Below are positions 1 through 10,919 of a stretch of 64,000 bases of DNA, one piece after another (position 1 is the stretch's first letter; each line of letters starts with the position of its first letter). A program made the translations under genes and the position numbers. Below the pieces are notes generated by a model. The model saw nothing but the letters and a program-made list of their open reading frames with translations, made no database searches and was not told where the DNA came from. Origin of the DNA: UBA1858 sp965262455 (GTDB lineage Bacteria; Pseudomonadota; Gammaproteobacteria; UBA4575); assembly GCA_965262455.1 (NCBI GenBank), contig CBDHFH010000008.1, forward strand, positions 1 to 64,000, given 5' to 3'.

Positions 1-3000
1 ATTACCATGAGGCATATCCGCCAAATGGAAGCGGCCAAAATAAAGACTCTGGTTGTGCCGCAAGAATACTTTATGGGTAAAGTAGTTGCGCATGACATTG
101 TCGATCAGGGAACCGGCGAACTTATCTATCACGCTAATGAAGAACTTAGCGAAGAGAATATTCATAAGCTAGAAGAAAGCGGCATCAAAGAATTTGAAAT
201 TCTTTATACCAATGAAATTGACCGAGGGCCTTATATATCGCAAACACTAGCGATTGATACGACTACTACCGAGCTGGAAGCGCAAGTTGAAATCTATCGT
301 ATGATGCGTCCAGGTGAGCCACCGACTAAAGAGGCCGCGCAAGCATTATTTAATAATCTATTCTTCTCTGAAGACCGCTATGACTTATCGCCCGTGGGCC
401 GCATGAAGTTCAATCGTCGTTTAGGTCGCGAAGAAGAAACAGGCGAAGGAACGTTAAGCAAAGAAGACATACTGGATGTCATGCGTGTATTGATCGATAT
501 ACGTAATGGTAACGGTATGGTGGATGATATTGATCACCTGGGAAATCGACGTGTGCGTTGTGTAGGTGAGATGGCAGAAAATGTCTTCCGCGTTGGCTTG
601 GTCAGAGTTGAGCGTGCCGTGAAAGAACGTCTAACACTTGCTGAATCAGAAGGATTAATGCCTCAGGAGATGATAAATGCTAAACCTGTGGCTGCCGCCA
701 TAAAAGAGTTTTTTGGTTCCAGCCAATTGTCACAGTTTATGGACCAAAACAATCCGCTCTCTGAAGTAACCCATAAGCGCAGAATATCAGCTTTGGGTCC
801 GGGTGGTTTAACACGTGAACGTGCAGGATTCGAAGTGCGTGACGTGCATCCAACACATTACGGACGTGTATGTCCGATTGAGACACCTGAAGGTCCAAAT
901 ATTGGCTTAATTAATTCGCTAGCGATTTATGCGCGTACCAATGATTATGGGTTCTTGGAAACGCCATATCGCAAAGTAACCAATGGTAAAGCGTCAGGTG
1001 AAATTGAATATCTGTCAGCGATTGAAGAAAGTCAGTACGTCATTGCTCAAGCGAATGCGCAATTAGATGCAAAAGGCAACCTGGTCGACGAGCTAGTTTC
1101 GTGCAGGCATCTCAATGAATTTGCCTTGTCCACACCAGACAAAGTGGAGTACATGGACGTGTCACCCAAGCAGATAGTCTCTGTGGCATCGTCACTTATT
1201 CCATTCTTGGAACATGATGATGCTAACCGTGCATTGATGGGTTCAAACATGCAACGCCAAGCAGTGCCGACATTACGTGCTGATAAGCCTCTTGTAGGCA
1301 CCGGTATCGAACGTGCGTTGGCGATTGACTCGGGTGCCTCGGTTGTCGCCAAGCGTGGTGGCGTGGTTGATACGGTCGACGCTGGACGAGTCGTGGTCCG
1401 AGTTAATGACGATGAAACACAACCTGGAGAAGCCGGTGTTGATATCTATTCGTTAACAAAATATACACGTTCAAATCAAAACACCTGTATTAATCAAAAG
1501 CCATTAGTCAATCCCGGTGATGTCATTGCGCGTGGTGATGTACTTGCAGATGGTCCTTCAACGGATATGGGTGAACTGGCGCTCGGTCAAAATATGCTAG
1601 TTGCCTTCATGCCTTGGAATGGCTACAACTTTGAAGATTCTATTCTTATCTCAGAGCGTGTTGTTGAAGAAGATCGTTTTACAACAATACATATTGAGGA
1701 AATGAGTTGTGTTGCACGTGATACAAAATTAGGTGCCGAAGAAATTACCGCAGATATTCCGAATGTCAGTGAGAGCCTGTTAGCTAAACTGGATGATTCC
1801 GGCATCGTGTATGTGGGTGCTGAGGTGAAGCCAGGTGACATCCTGGTGGGTAAAGTCACACCAAAAGGTGAAACGCAATTAACACCAGAGGAAAAATTGT
1901 TACGCGCAATTTTTGGTGAAAAAGCCTCCGACGTTAAAGATACCTCGCTACGCGTGCCTTCTGGCATGGGAAGGCACTGTCATTGATGTGCGTGTATTCA
2001 CACGTGATGGTGTTGAAAAAGATCGACGTGCACTGCAAATCGAAGAAGCAGAAATCGAACAAGTCAAAAAAGATATGCGTGACGAATTGCGTATTCATGA
2101 AGAGGATATCTTCAGTCGTGTTGAACGCCTAATAACAAACAAAGTGGCTGAAGGTGGTCCAGATGGATTGAAGTCAGGCGAGAAAGTGACAACAAATTAC
2201 TTGCAAGGTTTGTCGCGTGATCGATGGTTTGAAATTCGAATGCGTGATGAAGCAGTCAATGAAAGCCTTGAGCAGTTGGCGCAAAGTATTGCCTCACAAC
2301 GTGAAGCGGCCTGAACAGCGTCTGGTTGAGCAAAAAGAAAAAATCACTGCGGGCGATGATCTGGCACCAGGTGTGTTGAAAATGGTGAAAGTCTATTTGG
2401 CAGTGAAACGAAGAATGCAGCCTGGTGACAAGATGGCAGGTCGTCATGGTAACAAAGGCGTTGTGTCTATGATTGTGCCGGTTGAAGATATGCCGCATAA
2501 GCCAGACGGCACACCTGTTGATATTGTGCTAAATCCGCTTGGCGTACCATCACGTATGAACGTCGGTCAGGTATTGGAAATTCACTTGGGTATGGCCGCG
2601 AAAGGCTTAGGTCTCAAAATCCAGGGCATGCTAGACAACAATGGCCAGCCTGCACAACTGCGAGAATTCCTGGATCAAGTTTATAACCAAGATCAAGGCA
2701 CTAAAGTCGATCTAAAACAGTTTAATGATGATGAGATCATGACCTTGTCGAAGAACTTGCAAGGTGGCGTGCCTATGGCGACCCCAGTATTCGATGGTGC
2801 TGAAGAGCATGAAATTAAGCGTATGTTGAAGTTGGCTGATTTGCCGGAAGATGGTCAAACCGAACTAATAGATGGTCGTACAGGTAATCAATTTGAACGC
2901 CGTGTAACAGTGGGCTATATGCATATTCTGAAACTTAATCATTTGGTTGACGATAAGATGCATGCACGTTCAACAGGTCCATATAGTCTTGTCACACAAC

Positions 3001-3263
3001 AACCGCTCGGTGGTAAAGCACAGTTCGGTGGTCAGCGCTTTGGTGAAATGGAGGTATGGGCACTTGAGGCATATGGTGCAGCCTATACTTTACAAGAAAT
3101 GCTAACCGTGAAATCAGACGATGTGGCAGGGCGTAACAAGATGTATAAGAACATTGTTGATAATGATCAGCAAATGGAAGCTGGCATGCCAGAATCGTTT
3201 AATGTTTTGATGAAAGAGATTCGGTCGTTGGGGATTAACATAGAACTCGAACAAAACGATTAA
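1..3263 (+). CDS. rpoB: RNA polymerase beta subunit, 5'-partial, two apparent frameshifts
   Basis: This is the catalytic beta subunit of DNA-dependent RNA polymerase. The reading frame is open from base 1 and about 260 N-terminal residues lie outside the window. The rifampicin-binding region is at 715-810 and has the sensitive-type residues equivalent to E. coli D516 (742), H526 (772) and S531 (787). The frame changes twice. One extra G in the GGG at 1968-1970 gives a false stop at 1984-1986, and one extra C at about 2310-2311 gives a false stop at 2312-2314. Removing both bases restores an unbroken beta-subunit sequence ending in the usual GINIELE-type tail. The gene is essential, so I read these as sequence errors rather than a pseudogene. 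rpoC follows after 195 bases. Confidence 0.97.
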
Positions 3264-3358
3264 TTTTGACTACATGAAATCAACAATAACTGTGTTAAAA
3301 ATTTTTTCAAGCAACTTACATATTACAAATATGCGCGTTGCCAGCATAAATTTTTGCC

Positions 3359-3388
3359 TTGTTATCACCGATTTCACATTGTCAAAAT
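3359..3388 (+). promoter_or_regulatory. Possible weak promoter ahead of rpoC
   Basis: In the 195-base rpoB-rpoC spacer there is TTGTTA (3359-3364), 18 bases, then CAAAAT (3383-3388). Both boxes are imperfect matches to sigma70 consensus. The rest of the spacer is AT-rich and shows no hairpin terminator. rpoC is normally co-transcribed with rpoB, so this would at most be a secondary promoter. Confidence 0.25.
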
Positions 3389-3458
3389 AGCTTGGAACAA
3401 TGGCATAAAGAATTAGATTTAGAAATTTAATTGAAGAGACGTTTCCCTAGGAGACACA

Positions 3459-6400
3459 ATGAAAGACTTACTCAACTTACTTAAGCAACAAGGTCAATCT
3501 GAAGATTTTGATTCCATCAAAATTGGACTGGCATCACCAGACATGATTCGGTCATGGTCGTTTGGCGAGGTGAAAAAGCCAGAGACTATCAATTACCGAA
3601 CATTTAAGCCTGAGCGAGATGGCTTGTTTTGTGCCAAGATTTTTGGTCCGACTAAAGACTATGAATGCTTGTGTGGTAAATATAAGCGTTTAAAGCACCG
3701 TGGTGTTGTATGTGAGAAGTGTGGCGTCGAAGTCACGCAAACAAAAGTACGTCGTGAGCGCATGGGGCATATTGAACTAGCGTGTCCAGTGGCGCACATT
3801 TGGTTTTTGAAATCTTTGCCATCACGTATTGGCTTATTGCTTGATATGACCTTGCGTGAGATTGAGCGTATTCTCTACTTCGAAGCGTTTGTTGTGATTG
3901 ATCCAGGTATGACAACGCTTGAAACCAAGCAACTGCTTTCAGAAGAAGCTTATCTTGATGCTATCGAACAACACGGTGATGAGTTCCGTGCGCTTATGGG
4001 TGCAGAAGCAATTTATGAGTTGATGTTGCAGATCGACCTTAAGTCACAAAAGGTTGAGCTACGTGAAGAAATTGAAAATACACGCTCAGAAGCAAAATTA
4101 AAGCGTTTCTCAAAACGTTTGAAGTTGGTTGAATATCTGCTTGAGTCTGGCAATAAACCAGAATGGATGATTCTAACCGTGTTGCCTGTGCTTCCGCCTG
4201 ACTTGCGCCCATTGGTGCCGTTAGATGGTGGGCGTTTTGCCACATCTGATCTTAACGATTTATATCGACGTGTGATAAACCGTAATAATCGTTTAAAACG
4301 ATTACTAGAGTTGAATGCGCCCGATATCATTGTGCGTAATGAAAAGCGTATGTTACAGGAGTCGGTTGATGCACTATTAGATAATGGTCGACGTGGTCGC
4401 GCTATCACTGGAACAAATAAGCGCCCATTAAAGTCGCTTGCTGACATGATCAAAGGTAAGCAAGGACGTTTCCGTCAGAACTTGTTGGGTAAGCGTGTCG
4501 ATTACTCAGGTCGATCTGTGATTGTATGTGGTCCAACATTGCGCTTACATCAGTGTGGTCTGCCAAAGAAAATGGCGTTAGAGCTCTTCAAGCCATTTGT
4601 ATTTAGTAAACTAATGTTGCGCGGTATTGCGCCAACAATTAAAGCATGTAAAAAAATTGTTGAGCGTGAAGGTGCCGAAGTTTGGGATATCCTGGAAGAA
4701 GTTATCCGCGAACATCCTGTTATGTTGAACCGTGCACCCACCCTGCATCGACTCGGTATTCAGTGTTTCGAGCCACAGCTGATTGAAGGCAAGGCAATTC
4801 AATTACACCCTCTCGTATGTGCGGCATTTAATGCTGACTTCGACGGCGACCAAATGGCCGTACACGTACCTCTTTCAATTGAAGCGCAGTTAGAAGGTCG
4901 AGCGTTAATGATGTCGACCAATAATATTTTATCGCCCGCAAATGGCGAACCCATTATTGTTCCTTCGCAGGATATCGTACTTGGTTTGTATTACATGACG
5001 CGTGAAAAGATCAATGTCAAAGGCGAGGGTATGCTATTCGCTGATGTCGATGAAGTGCGTCGTGCATTTGAAACAGGCGCTGCAGATCTACATGCAAAAA
5101 TAAAAATAAGACTCTCTAAGAAAACTACCGATGAAAATGGTGAAGTCGCAGAAGAAGTCGTTATGCAAGAGACTTCGGTAGGCCGTGCATTGTTGTTAGA
5201 CATTCTACCCAAAGGGTTGTCCTTTGACTTAATCAATCAAGACTTAAATAAACGCGCAATCTCACGCCTAATCAATGCATGCTATCGTCAAGTGGGTCTC
5301 AAAGAGACTGTTATTTTTGCTGACCAGTTGATGTATACCGGATTCAAGTTTGCCACATTATCCGGTGTGTCTTTCTGCGCCGACGATATGGTGATCCCTG
5401 ATGACAAGGTCGATATTCTAGGTGCTGCTGAAAAAGAAGTGAAAGATATCGAACAACAATATGCATCCGGTCTGGTCACAAAGGGTGAGCGTTACAACAA
5501 AGTTGTTGATATTTGGTCGCACACAAACGAGAAAGTGGCCAAGGCCATGATGGATAAATTAGGCAAGCAGCAGGTTGAAGATGCCGAAGGTAACACTGTT
5601 ACACAATCATCATTCAACTCTATCTTTATGATGGCTGATTCAGGTGCGCGGGGTTCCGCAGCACAAATCAGACAGCTGGCCGGCATGCGTGGTTTGATGG
5701 CTAAACCCGATGGTTCAATCATTGAAACACCAATTACTGCCAACTTCCGGGAAGGGTTGAATGTCTTGCAATACTTCATTTCAACTCACGGTGCTCGTAA
5801 AGGTTTGGCGGATACGGCATTGAAAACTGCCAACTCAGGATACCTCACCCGACGACTTGTTGATGTGGCGCAAGACCTGGTAATTACCGAACATGATTGC
5901 GGCACAGAAGAAGGTATCGTTATGAACCCAATCATTGAAGGTGGCGATGTCGTTGAACCTTTAAGTGAGCGTGTGTTGGGAAGAGTTGTCGCTAAAGATG
6001 TCCTTGATACTGCGGGTAAAGATGTAGTGATCCCCAAGGGCACATTACTCGATGAAAAGTGGGTGGCAAGATTCGAAGAATTAGGTGTTGATGAAATTCT
6101 AGTACGTACCCCAATTACATGTGAGACACGTTACGGTGTGTGTTCAAGTTGTTATGGCCGTGATCTGGCGCGTGGGCATTTGATCAATCAAGGTGAAGCG
6201 GTTGGTGTGATGGCAGCGCAATCTATTGGTGAGCCAGGCACACAGTTAACCATGCGTACCTTCCATATTGGTGGTGCGGCAAGTCGTGCAGCATCAACCA
6301 ATAGTATCGCGCCGAAAGCATCTGGCACCGTGCGTTTACATAACATTAAATTAGTGAAACACCATGATGGGCATAGTGTTGCCGCATCTCGTTCTGGTGA

Positions 6401-7727
6401 AATTGGCTTAGTTGATGAACATGGTCGAGAGCGAGAGCGTTATAAACTTCCTTATGGTGCATCAATTACCGTCAACGAAGGTGATGCAGTCGAGTCAGGA
6501 CAGATCATCGCGACGTGGGATCCACACACTCATCCGATTATTTCAGAAGTCGCTGGTAAGGTAACGCTAGTTGATTTCTCTGACGGTGTGACGGTTAACA
6601 AGCAAGTCGATGAAGTGACTGGTTTGAGTTCAACTATTGTGGCTGATCCGAAAAGTCGGCCTGCGGCAGGCAAAGACTTACGTCCAATAGTAAAACTATT
6701 GGACGACAATGGAAACGAGCTGACACTGCCCGATTCAGATTTCCCTGCGCAGTATGTGTTGCCGCCTGAAGCAATTGTGAGTTTAGAAGAAGGCGCGCAA
6801 GTGGGTGTGGGCGATGTCATTGCACGTATTCCTCAAGAGTCATCCAAGACACGTGATATTACCGGGGGTCTTCCGCGCGTTGCCGACTTGTTCGAAGCAC
6901 GTAAGCCTAAAGAGCCAGCTGTAATGGCATTGGCTTCAGGTATTGTTAGCTTCGGTAAAGAAACCAAAGGGAAACAACGCTTGGTTATTACTAAAGATGA
7001 TGGCGATACCGTTGAAGAGTTAATTCCTAAGTGGCGCCATGTGGATGTGTTTGAAGGTGAGCATGTGGACAAGGGTGAAGTCGTTGTGGAAGGAGAGCGT
7101 AGCCCGCACGACATACTAAAATTGCTTGGCGTGAGTGCATTAGCTGAATATCTGGTACAAGAAATTCAAGACGTCTATCGTTTACAAGGTGTGAAGATTA
7201 ACGATAAGCATATTGAGGTCATTATTCGTCAGATGCTACGTAAAGTAGAGATTACTGACAGCGGTGATACCAACATGCTGCGTGGTGAGCAGGTTGAGCG
7301 TGCGCGACTCTATGAGGTCAACGAAAATATGGAAGCGCGCAATAAGGAAGCTGCGAGCTATGAAAATGTGCTTTTAGGTATTACAAAAGCATCACTCGTG
7401 ACTGAATCGTTTATTTCTGCAGCCTCATTCCAAGAGACAACGCGTGTACTCACAGAGTCAGCGGTACGTGGTTCAAACGATTATCTACGTGGACTAAAAG
7501 AAAATGTCATTGTTGGACGGCTAATTCCTGCAGGTACAGGATTGACCTACCATCAAGAACGTAGAAAATCTCGCGAAGAGCTCAATCTGGGTATGCCGGA
7601 ACTGCCAGATGTCAGTGAAGAATCTGCTATGGTGGATATCGACCCCGAGTCAGATGCTGGACTCGCAGCCACTGATGCCCACGAGGCAGATCCTCAGGGG
7701 CAAGAGGATAATACTGCGAATACCTGA
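3459..7727 (+). CDS. rpoC: RNA polymerase beta' subunit
   Basis: This is the beta' subunit, which holds the active-site magnesium. The NADFDGD motif is visible with Asp460, Asp462 and Asp464, the same numbering as in E. coli. The N-terminal zinc-binding cysteines are at 70 and 72, with the second pair in the CEKCG motif. A second cysteine cluster (CETRYGVCSSC) lies in the C-terminal third. At 1422 residues it is close to the E. coli length (1407), with an acidic C-terminal tail. The start ATG is preceded by AGGAGA. The gene is intact, unlike rpoB upstream. Confidence 0.99.
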   Translation: MKDLLNLLKQQGQSEDFDSIKIGLASPDMIRSWSFGEVKKPETINYRTFKPERDGLFCAKIFGPTKDYECLCGKYKRLKHRGVVCEKCGVEVTQTKVRRERMGHIELACPVAHIWFLKSLPSRIGLLLDMTLREIERILYFEAFVVIDPGMTTLETKQLLSEEAYLDAIEQHGDEFRALMGAEAIYELMLQIDLKSQKVELREEIENTRSEAKLKRFSKRLKLVEYLLESGNKPEWMILTVLPVLPPDLRPLVPLDGGRFATSDLNDLYRRVINRNNRLKRLLELNAPDIIVRNEKRMLQESVDALLDNGRRGRAITGTNKRPLKSLADMIKGKQGRFRQNLLGKRVDYSGRSVIVCGPTLRLHQCGLPKKMALELFKPFVFSKLMLRGIAPTIKACKKIVEREGAEVWDILEEVIREHPVMLNRAPTLHRLGIQCFEPQLIEGKAIQLHPLVCAAFNADFDGDQMAVHVPLSIEAQLEGRALMMSTNNILSPANGEPIIVPSQDIVLGLYYMTREKINVKGEGMLFADVDEVRRAFETGAADLHAKIKIRLSKKTTDENGEVAEEVVMQETSVGRALLLDILPKGLSFDLINQDLNKRAISRLINACYRQVGLKETVIFADQLMYTGFKFATLSGVSFCADDMVIPDDKVDILGAAEKEVKDIEQQYASGLVTKGERYNKVVDIWSHTNEKVAKAMMDKLGKQQVEDAEGNTVTQSSFNSIFMMADSGARGSAAQIRQLAGMRGLMAKPDGSIIETPITANFREGLNVLQYFISTHGARKGLADTALKTANSGYLTRRLVDVAQDLVITEHDCGTEEGIVMNPIIEGGDVVEPLSERVLGRVVAKDVLDTAGKDVVIPKGTLLDEKWVARFEELGVDEILVRTPITCETRYGVCSSCYGRDLARGHLINQGEAVGVMAAQSIGEPGTQLTMRTFHIGGAASRAASTNSIAPKASGTVRLHNIKLVKHHDGHSVAASRSGEIGLVDEHGRERERYKLPYGASITVNEGDAVESGQIIATWDPHTHPIISEVAGKVTLVDFSDGVTVNKQVDEVTGLSSTIVADPKSRPAAGKDLRPIVKLLDDNGNELTLPDSDFPAQYVLPPEAIVSLEEGAQVGVGDVIARIPQESSKTRDITGGLPRVADLFEARKPKEPAVMALASGIVSFGKETKGKQRLVITKDDGDTVEELIPKWRHVDVFEGEHVDKGEVVVEGERSPHDILKLLGVSALAEYLVQEIQDVYRLQGVKINDKHIEVIIRQMLRKVEITDSGDTNMLRGEQVERARLYEVNENMEARNKEAASYENVLLGITKASLVTESFISAASFQETTRVLTESAVRGSNDYLRGLKENVIVGRLIPAGTGLTYHQERRKSREELNLGMPELPDVSEESAMVDIDPESDAGLAATDAHEADPQGQEDNTANT

Positions 7728-7760
7728 GCTAAATCATAGGCTAGTGGGAGTTTTATGTCC

Positions 7761-7790
7761 TTGACAGGGTGTAGGCCAACTCCGTAAAAT
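7761..7790 (+). promoter_or_regulatory. Strong sigma70-type promoter of the str operon
   Basis: A perfect TTGACA (7761-7766) is followed after 18 bases by TAAAAT (7785-7790), with a C-rich CTCGCC stretch just downstream. It lies between rpoC and rpsL and points toward rpsL, 70 bases before its start codon. The predicted transcription start is about 7797-7799. The C/G-rich start region fits growth-rate or ppGpp control as known for ribosomal promoters; that control is inference here. Confidence 0.8.
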
Positions 7791-7801
7791 CTCGCCACCT
7801 C

Positions 7802-7842
7802 ACGACAGGCCGAGCAAGATTCGGCCTGTCGTTTATTTTATG
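7802..7842 (+). terminator. Perfect 12-bp hairpin with T-rich tail at the 5' end of the rpsL transcript
   Basis: ACGACAGGCCGA (7802-7813) and its exact reverse complement (7821-7832) flank a 7-base loop and are followed by TTATTTTAT. The shape is that of an intrinsic terminator and could end rpoBC transcripts. It also sits only a few bases after the predicted start of the rpsL transcript, so it could act as an early attenuator or a 5'-stabilising hairpin. The sequence does not decide between these. Confidence 0.7.
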
Positions 7843-7859
7843 CCGGAGAAAAATAAAGA

Positions 7860-8234
7860 ATGGCAACCATTAATCAGCTTGTACGCAAGCCGAGAAAGCG
7901 AAAAATTGAGAAAAGTAATGTACCAGCACTCGCGGCATGTCCACAGCGCCGTGGTGTGTGCACGCGCGTATACACAACAACACCGAAGAAGCCTAATTCT
8001 GCTTTGCGTAAAGTTGCACGTGTGCGTCTGACCAACGGATTTGAAGTGTCTTCTTATATCGGAGGAGAAGGTCATAACCTGCAAGAGCACTCTGTCGTAT
8101 TGATTCGTGGAGGTCGTGTAAAAGATCTGCCCGGTGTTCGTTATCATACTGTGCGAGGAAGTTTAGATACTCAAGGTGTTGCTAACCGTAAGCAAGGCCG
8201 ATCAAAATATGGCGCCAAACGCCAGAAATCATAA
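7860..8234 (+). CDS. rpsL: 30S ribosomal protein S12
   Basis: S12 sits at the decoding centre of the small subunit and controls accuracy. At 124 residues it matches the usual length. The loop TTPKKPNSALRK carries the lysines that are mutated in streptomycin-resistant strains, here in wild-type form. The PGVRYH loop, with the aspartate just before it that is methylthiolated by RimO in E. coli, is also present. It is the first gene of the str operon, and rpsG follows after 67 bases. Confidence 0.99.
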   Translation: MATINQLVRKPRKRKIEKSNVPALAACPQRRGVCTRVYTTTPKKPNSALRKVARVRLTNGFEVSSYIGGEGHNLQEHSVVLIRGGRVKDLPGVRYHTVRGSLDTQGVANRKQGRSKYGAKRQKS

Positions 8235-8301
8235 TCATAAGATGAATTTTTAAATCTACTTTTATTTACAAACCACACTCATAAATTAAAGCGAAGAAAA
8301 C

Positions 8302-8772
8302 ATGCCAAGACGTAGAGAAGTACCTAAACGTGAAATATTGCCAGATCCAAAATATGGAAATGAGCAGCTCGCTAAATTTGTAAACATCTTAATGGTGAGT
8401 GGTAAAAAGTCAGTGGCAGAGAAAATCGTTTATAAAGCGATTGATGAAATCACAAGTAAAAAGGGCACAGATGGCATGGATGTGTTCATTGAGGCGCTAG
8501 ATAAAGTCAAACCTCCCGTCGAAGTTAAATCTCGCCGTGTTGGGGGTGCAACCTATCAAGTGCCGGTAGAAGTGCGTCCTGTTCGCCAAGCCGCACTTGC
8601 CATGCGTTGGATCGTGGACTCAGCACGTAAGCGCGGTGAAAAATCAATGGTGAATAAATTGGCCGGTGAATTAATTGATGCGGCTGAAAGTAAGGGTTCA
8701 GCAATTAAAAAGCGTGAAGATACGTTGAGAATGGCGGAGGCGAACAAAGCTTTCTCACATTATCGCTGGTAA
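8302..8772 (+). CDS. rpsG: 30S ribosomal protein S7
   Basis: S7 nucleates folding of the 3' domain of 16S rRNA and lines the E site. The 156 residues begin PRRREVPKR and keep the conserved core from residue 20 to the C-terminus, ending FSHYRW. In E. coli S7 represses this operon by binding the rpsL-rpsG spacer; the 67-base spacer here could do the same but I did not find a conserved structure by eye. fusA starts 31 bases downstream. Confidence 0.99.
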   Translation: MPRRREVPKREILPDPKYGNEQLAKFVNILMVSGKKSVAEKIVYKAIDEITSKKGTDGMDVFIEALDKVKPPVEVKSRRVGGATYQVPVEVRPVRQAALAMRWIVDSARKRGEKSMVNKLAGELIDAAESKGSAIKKREDTLRMAEANKAFSHYRW

Positions 8773-8803
8773 AGCTTAGTTAGAACCAGTTGGGTGATAT
8801 GTT

Positions 8804-10900
8804 GTGGCTCGCAAAACGCCGATCGAACGATATCGCAACATCGGTATTATGGCGCATATCGATGCGGGAAAGACTACTACGACTGAGCGCATACTATTTT
8901 ATACCGGTGTCTCACATAAGATAGGTGAAGTGCATGACGGCGCTGCCGTGATGGACTGGATGGAGCAGGAACAAGAACGCGGTATTACCATCACATCAGC
9001 GGCAACGACCTGTTTCTGGACAGGCATGGATCAACAGTTTGATCAACACCGAATCAATATTATTGATACGCCTGGTCACGTTGATTTTACGATTGAAGTC
9101 GAACGATCGTTACGTGTTTTAGATGGTGCATGTGCTGTATTTTGTGCTGTCGGTGGGGTGGAGCCACAGTCTGAAACTGTTTGGCGACAAGCCAATAAAT
9201 ATAATGTGCCACGCATGGCATTTGTAAATAAGATGGATCGCACTGGAGCGAACTTTCTTAGAGTAATTGAGCAAATTCGTGAGCGCCTCGGGTCGAATGC
9301 AGTTCCAATGCAATTACCTATAGGTGCAGAAGATAACTTTCAAGGTGTCGTAGATTTAGTCCGTATGCAGGCGATCTACTGGAATGAGTCTGACATGGGG
9401 ACGACCTATGAGGCGCGAGACATTCCCCAAGACATGTTGTCTGATTGTCAAGAATGGCGCGAACATATGCTTGAGGCGGCGGCGGAAGCCTCAGAAGAAT
9501 TAATGGACAGTTACTTGGATAATGGCGAGCTGTCTGAAAGTGAGTTACATCAAGCAATACGCATGCGCACCTTGGCAGGAGAAATTGTTCCTGCTTTTTG
9601 CGGCTCAGCATTCAAGAATAAGGGTGTGCAGGCCATGCTTGATGCGATTGTGAGATACATGCCATCACCATCAGATGTGCCACCGATTAGCGGCATATTG
9701 GATGATAAGAAACAAACAGAGGCTGTTAGAAAGTCTTCTGATAAAGAGCCATTTGCCGCATTAGCATTTAAAATTGCGACGGACTCATTTGTGGGTACAT
9801 TGACGTTTTTCCGTGTGTACTCGGGTGTTATGAAAACTGGTGACACGGTATATAACCCCATTAAAGGAAAAAAAGAACGAATTGGTCGCTTGTTACAAAT
9901 GCATTCCAATTCGCGCGAAGAAATTAAAGAAGTCTACGCTGGCGATATTGCCGCAGCTGTAGGTTTGAAAGATGTCACGACAGGAGAAACACTATGTACT
10001 CCTTACGATGTCATCACGTTAGAAAAAATGGAATTTCCTGAACCAGTGATTTCTGTTGCGGTCGAACCGCGCACCACAGGAGATCAGGAAAAGATGGGAG
10101 TGGCGTTGCAAAAGCTAGCCCAAGAAGACCCATCATTTCGTGTCAGGACAGATGAAGAATCTGGCCAGACAATTATAGCCGGGATGGGAGAATTACATCT
10201 CGATATCATTGTCGATCGCATGAAGCGTGAATTCAAAGTGGATGCTAATGTGGGTGCGCCCCAAGTTGCCTTCCGCGAGACCATACGCTCTGCGGTTAAA
10301 CACGAGAACAAATTTGTTCGACAATCAGGTGGGCGCGGCCAATACGGTCATGTCTGGTTGCAGGTCGAACCACTTGAAGAGGGTGCTGGCTTCGAGTTTG
10401 TCGATGAAATAACGGGAGGTGTGATTCCAAAAGAATACATCCCCTCGGTTGAAAAAGGCATTAAAGAATCCATGGAAAGTGGTGTGATGGGTGGTTACCC
10501 CGTCGTGGATGTAAAAGTCACACTTTTTGATGGCTCATTTCATGATGTGGATTCATCAGAAATGGCGTTCAAGATTGCCGGCTCGATGTGTTTTAAAGAG
10601 GCTACTAAAGAGGCAAACCCTGTGTTACTTGAACCGGTGATGAAAGTCGAAGTTGTTACGCCGGAAGACTATATGGGTGACGTAGTAGGTGACTTAAATC
10701 GTCGCCGCGGAATAGTGAGTGGCATGGATGATGCTCCTGCGGGTAAAATCGTGCGCGCCGATGTGCCGCTTAAGGAAATGTTTGGCTATGCCACCGATTT
10801 ACGCTCTGCAACACAGGGGCGTGCGACATACTCAATGGAGTTTGAGAAATACAGTGAGGCGCCTGCAACTGTCGTAGAGGCTATTGCAAAAGGGCACTAA
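8804..10900 (+). CDS. fusA: Elongation factor G
   Basis: EF-G is the GTPase that drives ribosomal translocation and, with RRF, ribosome recycling. The GTP-binding motifs are visible: AHIDAGKTTTT near residue 17, DTPGHVDF near 88 and NKMD near 142. The switch-I region ERGITI is intact. The start is a GTG at 8804, chosen because it gives the standard MARKTPIERYRNIGI N-terminus. The 698 residues match the family (about 700). It lies in the usual str-operon position between rpsG and tuf. Confidence 0.99.
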   Translation: MARKTPIERYRNIGIMAHIDAGKTTTTERILFYTGVSHKIGEVHDGAAVMDWMEQEQERGITITSAATTCFWTGMDQQFDQHRINIIDTPGHVDFTIEVERSLRVLDGACAVFCAVGGVEPQSETVWRQANKYNVPRMAFVNKMDRTGANFLRVIEQIRERLGSNAVPMQLPIGAEDNFQGVVDLVRMQAIYWNESDMGTTYEARDIPQDMLSDCQEWREHMLEAAAEASEELMDSYLDNGELSESELHQAIRMRTLAGEIVPAFCGSAFKNKGVQAMLDAIVRYMPSPSDVPPISGILDDKKQTEAVRKSSDKEPFAALAFKIATDSFVGTLTFFRVYSGVMKTGDTVYNPIKGKKERIGRLLQMHSNSREEIKEVYAGDIAAAVGLKDVTTGETLCTPYDVITLEKMEFPEPVISVAVEPRTTGDQEKMGVALQKLAQEDPSFRVRTDEESGQTIIAGMGELHLDIIVDRMKREFKVDANVGAPQVAFRETIRSAVKHENKFVRQSGGRGQYGHVWLQVEPLEEGAGFEFVDEITGGVIPKEYIPSVEKGIKESMESGVMGGYPVVDVKVTLFDGSFHDVDSSEMAFKIAGSMCFKEATKEANPVLLEPVMKVEVVTPEDYMGDVVGDLNRRRGIVSGMDDAPAGKIVRADVPLKEMFGYATDLRSATQGRATYSMEFEKYSEAPATVVEAIAKGH

Positions 10901-10919
10901 CAACAGATACAAGAGTGAC

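Noticed and set aside
1960..2320. Programmed frameshifting in rpoB
   Set aside because: Neither site has a slippery heptamer or a following structure I can see, and both are simple one-base insertions in short runs.
4013..4453. Long antisense frame inside rpoC, and similar antisense frames inside fusA, uvrA and others
   Set aside because: They mirror conserved genes, show no family features or ribosome-binding sites, and are expected by chance opposite strongly coding sequence.
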